Assembly (NCBI RefSeq): GCF_001971785.1
Contig: NZ_CP019389.1
Span: forward strand, 879,001 to 943,000
From: Seonamhaeicola sp. S2-3
GTDB taxonomy: Bacteria; Bacteroidota; Bacteroidia; Flavobacteriales; Flavobacteriaceae
Direction of reading: 5' to 3'
DNA: 64,000 nucleotides
Part shown: in pieces, positions 1 through 7,843 of the stretch
Position numbering within the stretch: position 1 is the first letter of the stretch
Layout of the letters: every line of letters begins with the position of its first letter
Position numbers and translations under genes: made by a program
The notes under the pieces: model-generated
Told to the model about the DNA's origin: nothing
Databases searched by the model: none
The model's input: only the letters and a program-made list of their open reading frames with translations

Positions 1-178
1 AATAACGGAGTTTAATTTTTTGGGAAGTTATGGGGCGACCTTCAGAATAGAGTTGTCTATGGCAATCCATTAAATCGGCATAAACATCATCCAGATACAA
101 GTTTATACTCTGTGCGCCCTTAACCCGTGAATTAAGTCTTGAAGATTCCGAACACCAATGGGTTTCCAAGGTTGTACG
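1..178 (-). pseudogene. Tyrosine recombinase (integrase), part downstream of the IS insertion; runs off the left edge
   Basis: Read on the minus strand and joined to the fragment at 3851-3984 after removing one copy of the 8-bp duplication, the reading frame continues without a break: ...VKRTT|LETHWCSESSRL..., then RVKGAQSINLYLDDVYADL and EGRPITSQKIKLRY. This is the arm-binding (Arm-DNA-bind_5-like) N-terminal region of Bacteroidota tyrosine recombinases. The SAM-like and catalytic domains would lie to the left of the window and cannot be seen. The break is clean, so precise loss of the IS would restore the gene. Whether the catalytic part is intact is unknown. Confidence 0.8.
171..178. repeat. 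8-bp target site duplication, left copy
   Basis: GTTGTACG occurs directly before the left inverted repeat of the IS nest at 179 and again directly after its right end, at 3851-3858. Eight bases is the usual target duplication of ISL3-type elements. It marks the original insertion into the integrase gene. Confidence 0.93.
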
Positions 179-239
179 GGATCAATCTCAAAAGTTGGGT
201 CTAAAGAGAAAAATAATTTTCTTTGTACTTTAAATTATA

Positions 240-626
240 TTGATGAATAAAGACACTGAGTTATCCTTGTTAAGTTTAATATTACCAGAAGGAATATTAG
301 AGTATTTTGATATTGTTGGATTCGATAAGAAGCCTATAAAGCATGTTTTATATGAGAACCGTCTAACGATATATTTGGAGGAGAAAAAACAAATACCATC
401 TAAGTACAAGGATTGCAAGTATAAAGCCAGTGGCTTCATGGAGCCTCGAATAATCGAGGATTATCCCGTTCGAGACAATCTACTATCATTAAATCTTAAA
501 CGAAGGCGTTGGGACGTTCTACTTGATAAAAAGAGGATTAAAGTAAGTCGTGAATGGGATGAATTTATTGCACAGGGAACTCGAATATCAAAAGAGTTTG
601 CTGCTTTTTTAAAAGAAATCGACTGA
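240..626 (+). CDS. ISAon1-like transposase, N-terminal frame (copy 1)
   Basis: This 128-residue protein matches the separately annotated N-terminal region of ISAon1-family transposases, with basic stretches (CKYKASGFMEPRIIEDYP, LNLKRRRWDVLLDKKRIKVS) suited to DNA binding. Its stop (624-626) overlaps a second frame, open from 613, that carries the rest of the transposase in the +1 frame. The overlap includes a T6A4 run (605-614), where ribosomal or transcriptional slippage could join the two parts. The start ATG at 240 sits 61 bases inside the left end. Whether the product works alone or only as part of a fused transposase is not visible. Confidence 0.8.
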   Translation: MMNKDTELSLLSLILPEGILEYFDIVGFDKKPIKHVLYENRLTIYLEEKKQIPSKYKDCKYKASGFMEPRIIEDYPVRDNLLSLNLKRRRWDVLLDKKRIKVSREWDEFIAQGTRISKEFAAFLKEID

Positions 627-669
627 CAATACTGCTCTGAGCAGCCAACAACTTGGGCGCCAGTATGGT

Positions 670-1605
670 ATGTCCGGAAAGAGGCTTCAAAGACATTATA
701 AGGATCACTTAAGTGATTTTAAGCAATGGGAGCATAAGAGTCATGCTAAACAGTGGCTTGTTTTCCCTGAAAACTTAGGTTCTTATTTATCCATTGATGA
801 GACAGCGCTGTCCAAGGGAGAGCTCTATACCATCATTACCAATAAGAAGGCCAAAGGAAAGAAAGGGGCTTTAGTTGGGATATTCCACGGAACTAAAGTG
901 GAGCCTATTATCGAACAACTCTTGAAGATCCCAGCAAAGAAGCGTGCTAAAGTGAAAGAGATCACCTTAGACATGGCTAACTCTATGAAAACGATCTCCA
1001 CTAAATGTTTCCCGAAAGCCATCCAAGTAACAGACAGGTTCCATGTACAGAAGCTGGCAATAGAGGCGCTCCAAGATCTTCGTATCAAATACCGATGGGA
1101 AGCTTTGGATCAAGAAAATGAACAGATAAAGCTATCTAGAGCTGCCGACAAAGAATTTAAACCTGTAACTTTTTCTAATGGTGATAGCTCAAAACAACTC
1201 CTGGCCAGGAGTAGATATCTACTGTATAAATCCCCAGATAAATGGACTCCAAATCAGAAAGAGAGGGGACAGATATTGTTTAATGAATACCCAGAATTAA
1301 AGAAAGCTTATGGACTTGTTCAAGGCTTGAGGAATATTTTTAACCAAGCCATAGATATTAAAGTAGCTTACACCAAACTAGCCCACTGGTACAAAGATGT
1401 AGAGGAGTCTGGATTTAAGAGCTTCCAAACGGTAGCCAATAGTATTACTTTAAATTACCGCTCTGTACTCAACTATTTTATAAACAGAAGTACTAATGCT
1501 TCAGCTGAATCCTTTAATGCCAAAGTAAAGGCTTTTAGATCTCAATTTAGGGGAGTCAGGAATACGGAATACTTCTTATATCGCTTGATTAAATTATATT
1601 CTTAA
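670..1605 (+). CDS. ISL3-type (ISAon1-like) transposase, catalytic frame (copy 1)
   Basis: The 311 residues contain the DDE transposase core of the ISL3 superfamily: YLSIDETALSKGELY with the first Asp, ITLDMANSMKT with the second, TDRFHVQKLA as the conserved block after it, and NASAESFNAKVKAFR supplying the final Glu. The frame is open back to 613 and encodes TALSSQQLGRQYGMSGKRLQ just before the ATG at 670. This looks like a helix-turn-helix, so the ATG may not be the real N terminus and a +1 frameshift from the upstream frame is likely. The C terminus is 32 bases from the right inverted repeat. Confidence 0.88.
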   Translation: MSGKRLQRHYKDHLSDFKQWEHKSHAKQWLVFPENLGSYLSIDETALSKGELYTIITNKKAKGKKGALVGIFHGTKVEPIIEQLLKIPAKKRAKVKEITLDMANSMKTISTKCFPKAIQVTDRFHVQKLAIEALQDLRIKYRWEALDQENEQIKLSRAADKEFKPVTFSNGDSSKQLLARSRYLLYKSPDKWTPNQKERGQILFNEYPELKKAYGLVQGLRNIFNQAIDIKVAYTKLAHWYKDVEESGFKSFQTVANSITLNYRSVLNYFINRSTNASAESFNAKVKAFRSQFRGVRNTEYFLYRLIKLYS

Positions 1606-1637
1606 AATGGTAAAAACCCAGATTTTGGACTTGATCC

Positions 1638-2285
1638 ACTAAAGTGGAGCCTATTATCGAACAACTCTTGAAGATCCCAGCAAAGAAGCGTGCTAAAGTG
1701 AAAGAGATCACCTTAGACATGGCTAACTCTATGAAAACGATCTCCACTAAATGTTTCCCGAAAGCCATCCAAGTAACAGACAGGTTCCATGTACAGAAGC
1801 TGGCAATAGAGGCGCTCCAAGATCTTCGTATCAAATACCGATGGGAAGCTTTGGATCAAGAAAATGAACAGATAAAGCTATCTAGAGCTGCCGACAAAGA
1901 ATTTAAACCTGTAACTTTTTCTAATGGTGATAGCTCAAAACAACTCCTGGCCAGGAGTAGATATCTACTGTATAAATCCCCAGATAAATGGACTCCAAAT
2001 CAGAAAGAGAGGGGACAGATATTGTTTAATGAATACCCAGAATTAAAGAAAGCTTATGGACTTGTTCAAGGCTTGAGGAATATTTTTAACCAAGCCATAG
2101 ATATTAAAGTAGCTTACACCAAACTAGCCCACTGGTACAAAGATGTAGAGGAGTCTGGATTTAAGAGCTTCCAAACGGTAGCCAATAGTATTACTTTAAA
2201 TTACCGCTCTGTACTCAACTATTTTATAAACAGAAGTACTAATGCTTCAGCTGAATCCTTTAATGCCAAAGTAAAGGCTTTTAGA
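1638..2285 (+). pseudogene. Remnant of the host IS copy: internal part of the transposase
   Basis: The sequence matches 892-1539 of copy 1 over all 648 bases, encoding transposase residues from KVEPIIEQLLK to NAKVKAFR. It lacks the N-terminal third and the C-terminal tail, which resumes at 3745 after copy 2. A frame starting at 1644 stays open but runs into copy 2 and ends at 2357 after unrelated residues, so no functional transposase is expected from it. Confidence 0.9.
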
Positions 2286-2346
2286 GGATCAATCTCAAAA
2301 GTTGGGTCTAAAGAGAAAAATAATTTTCTTTGTACTTTAAATTATA

Positions 2347-2733
2347 TTGATGAATAAAGACACTGAGTTATCCTTATTAAGTTTAATATTACCAGAAGGA
2401 ATATTAGAGTATTTTGATATTGTTGGATTCGATAAGAAGCCTATAAAGCATGTTTTATATGAGAACCGTCTAACGATATATTTGGAGGAGAAAAAACAAA
2501 TACCATCTAAGTACAAGGATTGCAAGTATAAAGCCAGTGGCTTCATGGAGCCTCGAATAATCGAGGATTATCCCGTTCGAGACAATCTACTATCATTAAA
2601 TCTTAAACGAAGGCGTTGGGACGTTCTACTTGATAAAAAGAGGATTAAAGTAAGTCGTGAATGGGATGAATTTATTGCACAGGGAACTCGAATATCAAAA
2701 GAGTTTGCTGCTTTTTTAAAAGAAATCGACTGA
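2347..2733 (+). CDS. ISAon1-like transposase, N-terminal frame (copy 2)
   Basis: The protein is identical in sequence to the 128-residue product at 240-626; the few base differences between copies are silent or lie outside it. It has the same overlap with the downstream catalytic frame and the same T/A slippage run. Because copy 2 is flanked by a clean duplication inside another IS, this is the copy with the clearest evidence of having moved intact. Confidence 0.8.
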   Translation: MMNKDTELSLLSLILPEGILEYFDIVGFDKKPIKHVLYENRLTIYLEEKKQIPSKYKDCKYKASGFMEPRIIEDYPVRDNLLSLNLKRRRWDVLLDKKRIKVSREWDEFIAQGTRISKEFAAFLKEID

Positions 2734-2776
2734 TAATACTGCTCTGAGCAGCCAACAACTTGGGCACCAGTATGGT

Positions 2777-3712
2777 ATGTCCGGAAAAAGGCTTCAAAGA
2801 CATTATAAGGATCACTTAAGTGATTTTAAGCAATGGGAGCATAAGAGTCATGCTAAACAGTGGCTTGTTTTCCCTGAAAACTTAGGTTCTTATTTATCCA
2901 TTGATGAGACAGCGCTGTCCAAGGGAGAGCTCTATACCATCATTACCAATAAGAAGGCCAAAGGAAAGAAAGGGGCTTTAGTTGGGATATTCCACGGAAC
3001 TAAAGTGGAGCCTATTATCGAACAACTCTTGAAGATCCCAGCAAAGAAGCGTGCTAAAGTGAAAGAGATTACCTTAGACATGGCTAACTCTATGAAAACG
3101 ATCTCCACTAAATGTTTCCCGAAAGCCATCCAAGTAACAGACAGGTTCCATGTACAGAAGCTGGCAATAGAGGCGCTCCAAGATCTTCGTATCAAATACC
3201 GATGGGAAGCTTTGGATCAAGAAAATGAACAGATAAAGCTATCTAGAGCTGCCGACAAAGAATTTAAACCTGTAACTTTTTCTAATGGTGATAGCTCAAA
3301 ACAACTCCTGGCCAGGAGTAGATATCTACTGTATAAATCCCCAGATAAATGGACTCCAAATCAGAAAGAGAGGGGACAGATATTGTTTAATGAATACCCA
3401 GAATTAAAGAAAGCTTATGGACTTGTTCAAGGCTTGAGGAATATTTTTAACCAAGCCATAGATATTAAAGTAGCTTACACCAAACTAGCCCACTGGTACA
3501 AAGATGTAGAGGAGTCTGGATTTAAGAGCTTCCAAACGGTAGCCAATAGTATTACTTTAAATTACCGCTCTGTACTCAACTATTTTATAAACAGAAGTAC
3601 TAATGCTTCAGCTGAATCCTTTAATGCCAAAGTAAAGGCTTTTAGATCTCAATTTAGGGGAGTCAGGAATACGGAATACTTCTTATATCGCTTGATTAAA
3701 TTATATTCTTAA
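2777..3712 (+). CDS. ISL3-type (ISAon1-like) transposase, catalytic frame (copy 2)
   Basis: The protein is identical to the catalytic frame at 670-1605, with all DDE-region motifs present (SIDET, LDMANS, DRFHVQK, AESFNAK). The third-base change at 3069 and the change at 2788 do not alter it. The frame is open upstream of the ATG into the end of the first frame, as in copy 1. Both frames and both ends are complete, so this copy is a candidate for an active element. Confidence 0.88.
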   Translation: MSGKRLQRHYKDHLSDFKQWEHKSHAKQWLVFPENLGSYLSIDETALSKGELYTIITNKKAKGKKGALVGIFHGTKVEPIIEQLLKIPAKKRAKVKEITLDMANSMKTISTKCFPKAIQVTDRFHVQKLAIEALQDLRIKYRWEALDQENEQIKLSRAADKEFKPVTFSNGDSSKQLLARSRYLLYKSPDKWTPNQKERGQILFNEYPELKKAYGLVQGLRNIFNQAIDIKVAYTKLAHWYKDVEESGFKSFQTVANSITLNYRSVLNYFINRSTNASAESFNAKVKAFRSQFRGVRNTEYFLYRLIKLYS

Positions 3713-3744
3713 AATGGTAAAAACCCAGATTTTGGACTTGATCC

Positions 3745-3850
3745 CTTTTAGATCTCAATTTAGGGGAGTCAGGAATACGGAATACTTCTTATATCGCTTG
3801 ATTAAATTATATTCTTAAAATGGTAAAAACCCAGATTTTGGACTTGATCC
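3745..3850 (+). mobile_element. Right end of the dissected IS copy
   Basis: These 106 bases match 1532-1637 of copy 1: the last transposase codons (RSQFRGVRNTEYFLYRLIKLYS) and the right inverted repeat. It starts with the duplicated CTTTTAGA and ends at the integrase target duplication. It is therefore the true right boundary of the first IS to enter the integrase gene. Confidence 0.9.
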
Positions 3851-3858
3851 GTTGTACG
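3851..3858. repeat. 8-bp target site duplication, right copy
   Basis: GTTGTACG, identical to 171-178, follows the right terminal repeat that ends at 3850. The pair frames the whole 3672-bp IS nest as one insertion in the integrase reading frame. Confidence 0.93.
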
Positions 3859-3984
3859 CTTAACACTGATGTCCGCGCTTTTTCCATCGACACGGATACG
3901 TGCATAAATAGGAATTTGTCCGTCACTTTTGATTGCTGTTTTTTTCAGCCAAAAGCCAATACTGAATGATTTTGTGGTTTTCAT
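3851..3984 (-). pseudogene. Tyrosine recombinase (integrase), N-terminal fragment cut by the IS
   Basis: ATG at 3984 begins MKTTKSFSIGFWLKK, followed by GQIPIYARIRVDGKSADIS, the usual start of Bacteroidota integrases with an Arm-DNA-bind_5 domain (the mobile-element type found in islands and ICEs). After codon 45 the frame enters the IS and ends within it. The gene lies 218 bases from the 3' end of the tRNA-Pro gene and reads away from it, the common arrangement for an island that uses a tRNA 3' end as its attachment site. The island would extend left. As it stands the integrase is inactive. Confidence 0.85.
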
Positions 3985-3988
3985 TACG

Positions 3989-4021
3989 TTTCACTTTAGT
4001 TAAACAATGATTAAAGTGAAA
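3989..4021. repeat. 10-bp inverted repeat upstream of the integrase start
   Basis: TTTCACTTTA (3989-3998) and TAAAGTGAAA (4012-4021) are perfect inverted copies separated by 13 bases, five bases upstream of the integrase ATG. The position suits an operator or a recombinase arm-binding site. Function is inferred from position only. Confidence 0.5.
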
Positions 4022-4127
4022 GTCAAATCTCTGGTAAGTCCCGTAGGAAAGACAATTTACGAAATTCATCCCAGTTGAATAGGACACCCTATAGGACATC
4101 TTTAGCAATGGATTCGTATGAAATCAA

Positions 4128-4188
4128 TTGAAAACAATAAACATTAAATTCCTGAAAATCATTTATTTAATGTTTATTTAGTTTTCAA
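4128..4188. repeat. AT-rich inverted repeat between tRNA-Pro and the integrase
   Basis: TTGAAAACAATAAACATTAAAT (4128-4149) pairs with the region 4165-4188 with only two extra bases, leaving a 15-base loop. It begins 14 bases past the tRNA 3' end on the tRNA strand. It may end tRNA transcription or be part of the island attachment region; the sequence does not decide between these. Confidence 0.45.
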
Positions 4189-4201
4189 TAAATCAATTTT
4201 G

Positions 4202-4276
4202 TCGGGGTGGCAGGATTCGAACCTGCGACCTCCGCGTCCCAAACGCGGCGCGATAACCGGGCTACGCTACACCCCG
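4202..4276 (-). tRNA. tRNA-Pro (anticodon TGG)
   Basis: Read on the minus strand the gene begins CGGGGTG and ends CACCCCG plus discriminator A, giving a perfect 7-bp acceptor stem. The anticodon arm is CGCGTTTGGGACGCG with anticodon TGG, and the T arm is GCAGGTTCGAATCCTGC, also fully paired. CCA is not encoded. The 3' end faces the interrupted integrase, so this gene is the likely integration site of an island to the left. A matching copy of its 3' end would be expected at the far end of that island. Confidence 0.96.
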
Positions 4277-4300
4277 AGTAATATTTTCTGTAGCGGGGTG

Positions 4301-4329
4301 CAAATATACTTTTTTTTCTTAATTACAAA
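4301..4329 (-). promoter_or_regulatory. Promoter of tRNA-Pro (Bacteroidota type)
   Basis: On the minus strand TATATTTG (4308-4301) matches the TAnnTTTG -7 element and TTTG (4329-4326) the -33 element, with 17 bases between. Transcription would begin about 20 bases upstream of the tRNA 5' end. Confidence 0.6.
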
Positions 4330-4408
4330 GAATCTTTTATGAAAATATTTCACTTACAAATAATATTAAAATCAATACTTTTATAATTTCATAAACTCTG
4401 TATAAATC

Positions 4409-6706
4409 TTGCTTCTGTTAAAAAAAATAATTTTCTTTCTTTCCATTATAAGTTATTTCAATGGTTATTGCCAATTAAAAATAACTGGAAGCATTATTGA
4501 TTCTGACAATAATATAAGATTACCTTCGGTTAAAATAACTAACGTTATAACACAAAAAACCGTTATTTCTAACCAAAATGGTTATTTTCAATTAACTGAA
4601 TCTGGCACATATTCATTCAATAAAGTTGGTTATATAAGTAATTTGGTTACTCTTAAAATGGGTTCACATTACGTAATACAACTAAGCCTAAATCCAAATC
4701 AAATAAATGAAGTTGTCGTTTTTAGCAATCACATTCCTAAAAAACTAAAAAAGTCTACTGCATCAATCAATATCATTTCATTAAAAGAAATTGAACGCTC
4801 AAACAATATAAATCCCGTTTCAATATTAAACCAAACACCAGGTGTTTTTATGCAAACGGGTGCTTTAAACACCAACCGAATTACCATTAGAGGTATTGGT
4901 TCTAGAACCCCATATGGCACTTCAAAAATAAGAGCCTTTTTTAAAGACATACCTCTAACTAATGGCAGCGGAGAGACCAATATTGAAGATTTTGAGCTAG
5001 GTACTATATCTAGATTAGAAATTATAAAAGGGGCTGTTTCTAGCATTTATGGTGCTGGATTAGGAGGTACCATAAATTTAATCCCGAAACAAGGCCGTTT
5101 TAATAAACAAACAGTTGATAATAATTTCACTTTTGGATCTTTTGGCTTAATTAAAAATTTATCGAGTTTAAATTTAAGCTCAAAAACTAACAATATTAAT
5201 GTGGTTTATAGCAACACCCAAAGTAATGGCTACCGAGAAAATAATACATACAAAAGAAAAACGTTTACTTTAAATACTAACCATTTTATAAATGAAAAGG
5301 ATGAGATATCATTTCTAGCTAGCTATGTTAATTTAAAAGCTTTTATTCCTAGTTCAATTAGCAAATCTGCGTTTTTAAACAATCCTAAATCTGCTGCATT
5401 TACTTGGAAAAACGCTAAGGGTTTTGAAGATTCTAAAAGAGGTGTTTTTGGTTTCTCATGGCTTCACCAATATAATACAAACTTAAAACAGTCAACAAGT
5501 ATTTTCTCATCTTTCAAAAAAACTTACGAACCTAGACCATTCAATATTTTATCAGAAACAACTTCTGCTATTGGTATTAGAAGTCGGCTAATAGGTAATT
5601 CGCAGTTATTAGATAATCCATTAAACTGGACTATTGGCACTGAGCTATTTAAAGACACTCTTAAATCTGACACTTATGAAAATTTGTATGAAGATTTCCC
5701 ACCTGATACCGGAAGTGTTAAAGGCTATAAACTATCTGATTTTAAAGAAAAAAGAAGTTATTACAACTTTTTTATTGAAACCAATTATGATATTTCTAAT
5801 AAAACTACGCTCTTGTTTGGAGTTAATATAAATGAAACTTCATATAAATTGAAAGATAACTTTCCTATATCGCAAAATAATCCAGATCAATCCGGATCTT
5901 TTAAATACAAAACCATAGTATCACCTAAATTTGGAATATCACAGTCACTATCAAAACACTTAAATATTTTTACAAGTATTAGCCATGGATTCTCCCCTAT
6001 TTCTTTAAACGAAACACTTCTCCCTAATGGACAAATAAATACCAATTTAAACCCAGAAACAGGCTGGAATTATGAAATAGGCGCCAAAGGCACTAATTAT
6101 AATAACAGATTACAATTTAATGCTTCAATATATAGATTAAGTATTAAAAATTTATTAGTTTCCAGAAGAACTGCTGAGGATCAGTATATTGGTATTAATG
6201 CAGGAAAAACTCAACATGATGGATTAGAAGCAGCTATAAGTTATGAGTTAATTTCAACAGAAAAATTTAAAATGAATATCTCAACCAACTTATCATTAAA
6301 CAACTATAAATTTAAAGAATTTATTGATGATGATAATGATTTTTCGGATAACGATTTAACCGGTGTTCCTTCTGAAGTTTTTAATGCCATAATTGATATT
6401 AATTCTAATTCTGGAATATACGGCAACCTCAACTTTCAACACGTTGGCAAAATGCCTATAACAGATAGTAACACCTTATATTCTGACAGTTACAACTTAA
6501 CTAATTGTAAAATTGGTTTCAAAAAAAATCTTAATAAAACTTTAAAAATGAATCTTTTTATAGGTTTAAATAATATCTTTGATACGCATTACGCATCACA
6601 AATCTTGATTAACGCAACTAGTTTTGGTGGTAGCACACCTAGGTATTATTACCCTGGAAATCCCGTTAATTATTATAGCGGTGTTAACTTAAATTACACT
6701 TTTTAA
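4409..6706 (+). CDS. TonB-dependent outer membrane receptor
   Basis: The 765 residues comprise a signal peptide (about 1-21, KKIIFFLSIISYFNGYCQ), a CarboxypepD_reg-like domain (about 22-100), a plug domain (about 115-230, with VSILNQTPGVFMQTG and IKGAVSSIYGAGLGGTINL) and a 22-strand-type barrel ending in NYTF, a terminal aromatic as required for outer membrane assembly. An in-frame stop at 4403-4405 leaves TTG at 4409 as the first usable start; no ATG precedes the signal peptide. The PQQ-type sugar dehydrogenase gene follows after 5 bases and a cytochrome gene after that, so substrate uptake is probably tied to that oxidation system. The ligand is unknown; a sugar, a metal chelate or PQQ itself are possible. 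Confidence 0.9.
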   Translation: MLLLKKIIFFLSIISYFNGYCQLKITGSIIDSDNNIRLPSVKITNVITQKTVISNQNGYFQLTESGTYSFNKVGYISNLVTLKMGSHYVIQLSLNPNQINEVVVFSNHIPKKLKKSTASINIISLKEIERSNNINPVSILNQTPGVFMQTGALNTNRITIRGIGSRTPYGTSKIRAFFKDIPLTNGSGETNIEDFELGTISRLEIIKGAVSSIYGAGLGGTINLIPKQGRFNKQTVDNNFTFGSFGLIKNLSSLNLSSKTNNINVVYSNTQSNGYRENNTYKRKTFTLNTNHFINEKDEISFLASYVNLKAFIPSSISKSAFLNNPKSAAFTWKNAKGFEDSKRGVFGFSWLHQYNTNLKQSTSIFSSFKKTYEPRPFNILSETTSAIGIRSRLIGNSQLLDNPLNWTIGTELFKDTLKSDTYENLYEDFPPDTGSVKGYKLSDFKEKRSYYNFFIETNYDISNKTTLLFGVNINETSYKLKDNFPISQNNPDQSGSFKYKTIVSPKFGISQSLSKHLNIFTSISHGFSPISLNETLLPNGQINTNLNPETGWNYEIGAKGTNYNNRLQFNASIYRLSIKNLLVSRRTAEDQYIGINAGKTQHDGLEAAISYELISTEKFKMNISTNLSLNNYKFKEFIDDDNDFSDNDLTGVPSEVFNAIIDINSNSGIYGNLNFQHVGKMPITDSNTLYSDSYNLTNCKIGFKKNLNKTLKMNLFIGLNNIFDTHYASQILINATSFGGSTPRYYYPGNPVNYYSGVNLNYTF

Positions 6707-6711
6707 AAAAA

Positions 6712-7839
6712 ATGAAAAGACTAAACATTTTAATTATAACTACATTAATTACCTGCTTTTCTTGTGCTCAACAAACAGAATCTGAAGTAAAAGCCGAAAC
6801 TCCTTTAAATACTAACTACACCACGCAAATGGTAGTTCCAGATTTAAACATTCCGTGGGGGATGGCTTTTTTACCAGACGGAAGCATGCTTATTACAGAA
6901 AAAACAGGAGAATTAATTCACTTTAAAGACGGACAAAAAATTAATATTGAAGGTACTCCTGATGTTTATGTTAGGGGGCAAGGTGGTTTTTTAGATATTA
7001 AATTACATCCCGATTACAAAAATAATGGGTGGATTTACATGACTCATGCTTCTTCTCAAGGAGAAGGTAATGGTGGTAATACAGCTCTAGTAAGAGCTAA
7101 ACTAATTGATAATAAATTAGAAAACATGGAGCTGCTTTATAAAGCAGAACCCAATACAAAAAAAGGACAGCATTGGGGTTCTAGAATTGAGTTTGACAAT
7201 GATGGGTATTTATATTTCTCTGTTGGAGATCGTGGAAATAGAGATGTAAACCCACAAGACATAACCAGAGATTGTGGCAAAATTTACAGATTGAATGATG
7301 ACGGCAGCATCCCTACAGACAATCCTTTTGTAAATACAGAAAATGCTAAAAAAGCTATATTTAGTTATGGTCACCGCAATCCACAAGGTATGGTTAAAAA
7401 CCCTTTTACTGGAGCCATTTGGGTAAATGAACACGGTCCCAAAGGTGGAGATGAAATTAATATTATTGAAAAAGGAAAAAACTATGGTTGGCCTGTTATT
7501 TCATATGGTATTAATTACAGTGGCACGCCTTTTACAGATATTACAGAAAAAGAAGGTATGGAACAACCCTTGTTCTATTGGGTTCCCTCTATAGCTCCTA
7601 GCGGAATGGCTATTGTTTCTTCTAATAAATACCCAGACTGGAAAGGCAATGTACTTGTTGGCTCATTAAAATTTCAATACTTAGAGCGTCTTGTTTTAAA
7701 AAACAATAAAGTGGTAAAACGCGAAAAGTTATTTGAAAACTTAGGAGGCAGAGTTAGAAATGTTATTCAAGCACCAGATGGGTATATTTATGTTGCTATT
7801 GAAAACCACGGTATTGTAAAAATTGTTCCAAAAAATTAA
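6712..7839 (+). CDS. PQQ-dependent sugar dehydrogenase (soluble aldose dehydrogenase type), lipoprotein
   Basis: The 375 residues form a six-bladed propeller of the GSDH family: PWGMAFLPDGSMLITEKTG, GGFLDIKLHPDYKNNG, HWGSRIEFDNDGYLYFSVGDRG, SYGHRNPQGM and NEHGPKGGDEIN are characteristic. The N terminus has a lipobox (TCFSC, Cys at residue 18), so the protein is lipid-anchored. It would oxidise an aldose to a lactone with PQQ as cofactor and pass electrons to a cytochrome, such as the one encoded 4 bases downstream. No PQQ synthesis genes are in the window. The exact substrate cannot be read from sequence. Confidence 0.88.
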   Translation: MKRLNILIITTLITCFSCAQQTESEVKAETPLNTNYTTQMVVPDLNIPWGMAFLPDGSMLITEKTGELIHFKDGQKINIEGTPDVYVRGQGGFLDIKLHPDYKNNGWIYMTHASSQGEGNGGNTALVRAKLIDNKLENMELLYKAEPNTKKGQHWGSRIEFDNDGYLYFSVGDRGNRDVNPQDITRDCGKIYRLNDDGSIPTDNPFVNTENAKKAIFSYGHRNPQGMVKNPFTGAIWVNEHGPKGGDEINIIEKGKNYGWPVISYGINYSGTPFTDITEKEGMEQPLFYWVPSIAPSGMAIVSSNKYPDWKGNVLVGSLKFQYLERLVLKNNKVVKREKLFENLGGRVRNVIQAPDGYIYVAIENHGIVKIVPKN

Positions 7840-7843
7840 TTCT

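Larger units (their letters stand above)
179..1637 (+). mobile_element. Complete ISL3-type IS, copy 1 (1459 bp)
   Basis: The terminal inverted repeats begin GGATCAATCTCAAAA on the left and, read inward, GGATCAAGTCCAAAA on the right; about 17 of the outer 22 positions agree. The element carries two consecutive transposase frames. It differs from copy 2 at only a handful of positions, for example G/A near 272, C/T at 627 and G/A at 656 and 679. Its left flank is the integrase duplication but its right flank is internal IS sequence, so its left half probably derives from a recombination between this copy and the host copy. Confidence 0.9.
2286..3744 (+). mobile_element. Complete ISL3-type IS, copy 2 (1459 bp), inserted inside another copy
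   Basis: It is the same length as copy 1, begins GGATCAATC at 2286 and ends GGACTTGATCC at 3744. It is flanked by the 8-bp repeat CTTTTAGA (2278-2285 and 3745-3752), which is a single sequence in an intact IS (1532-1539). This is direct evidence of transposition of the element into itself. Both transposase frames are open. Confidence 0.93.
179..3850 (+). mobile_element. Nest of ISL3/ISAon1-like insertion sequences (two full copies plus one dissected copy)
   Basis: The block consists of a complete IS (179-1637), an internal piece of a second copy (1638-2285, matching 892-1539 of the first), a complete IS (2286-3744), and the right end of the dissected copy (3745-3850, matching 1532-1637). The dissected copy is interrupted by the 2286-3744 element with its own 8-bp duplication (CTTTTAGA). 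The right end of the first copy abuts internal IS sequence, so it too entered the dissected copy; the left part of that host copy has since been lost. All pieces share one orientation and are nearly identical, so the events are recent or the copies are being homogenised. Confidence 0.92.

Noticed and set aside
825-1088. Minus-strand ORF inside the transposase, repeated at 1589-1834 and 2932-3195
   Set aside because: It is antisense to the catalytic frame, is repeated only because the IS is repeated, and has no recognisable protein features.
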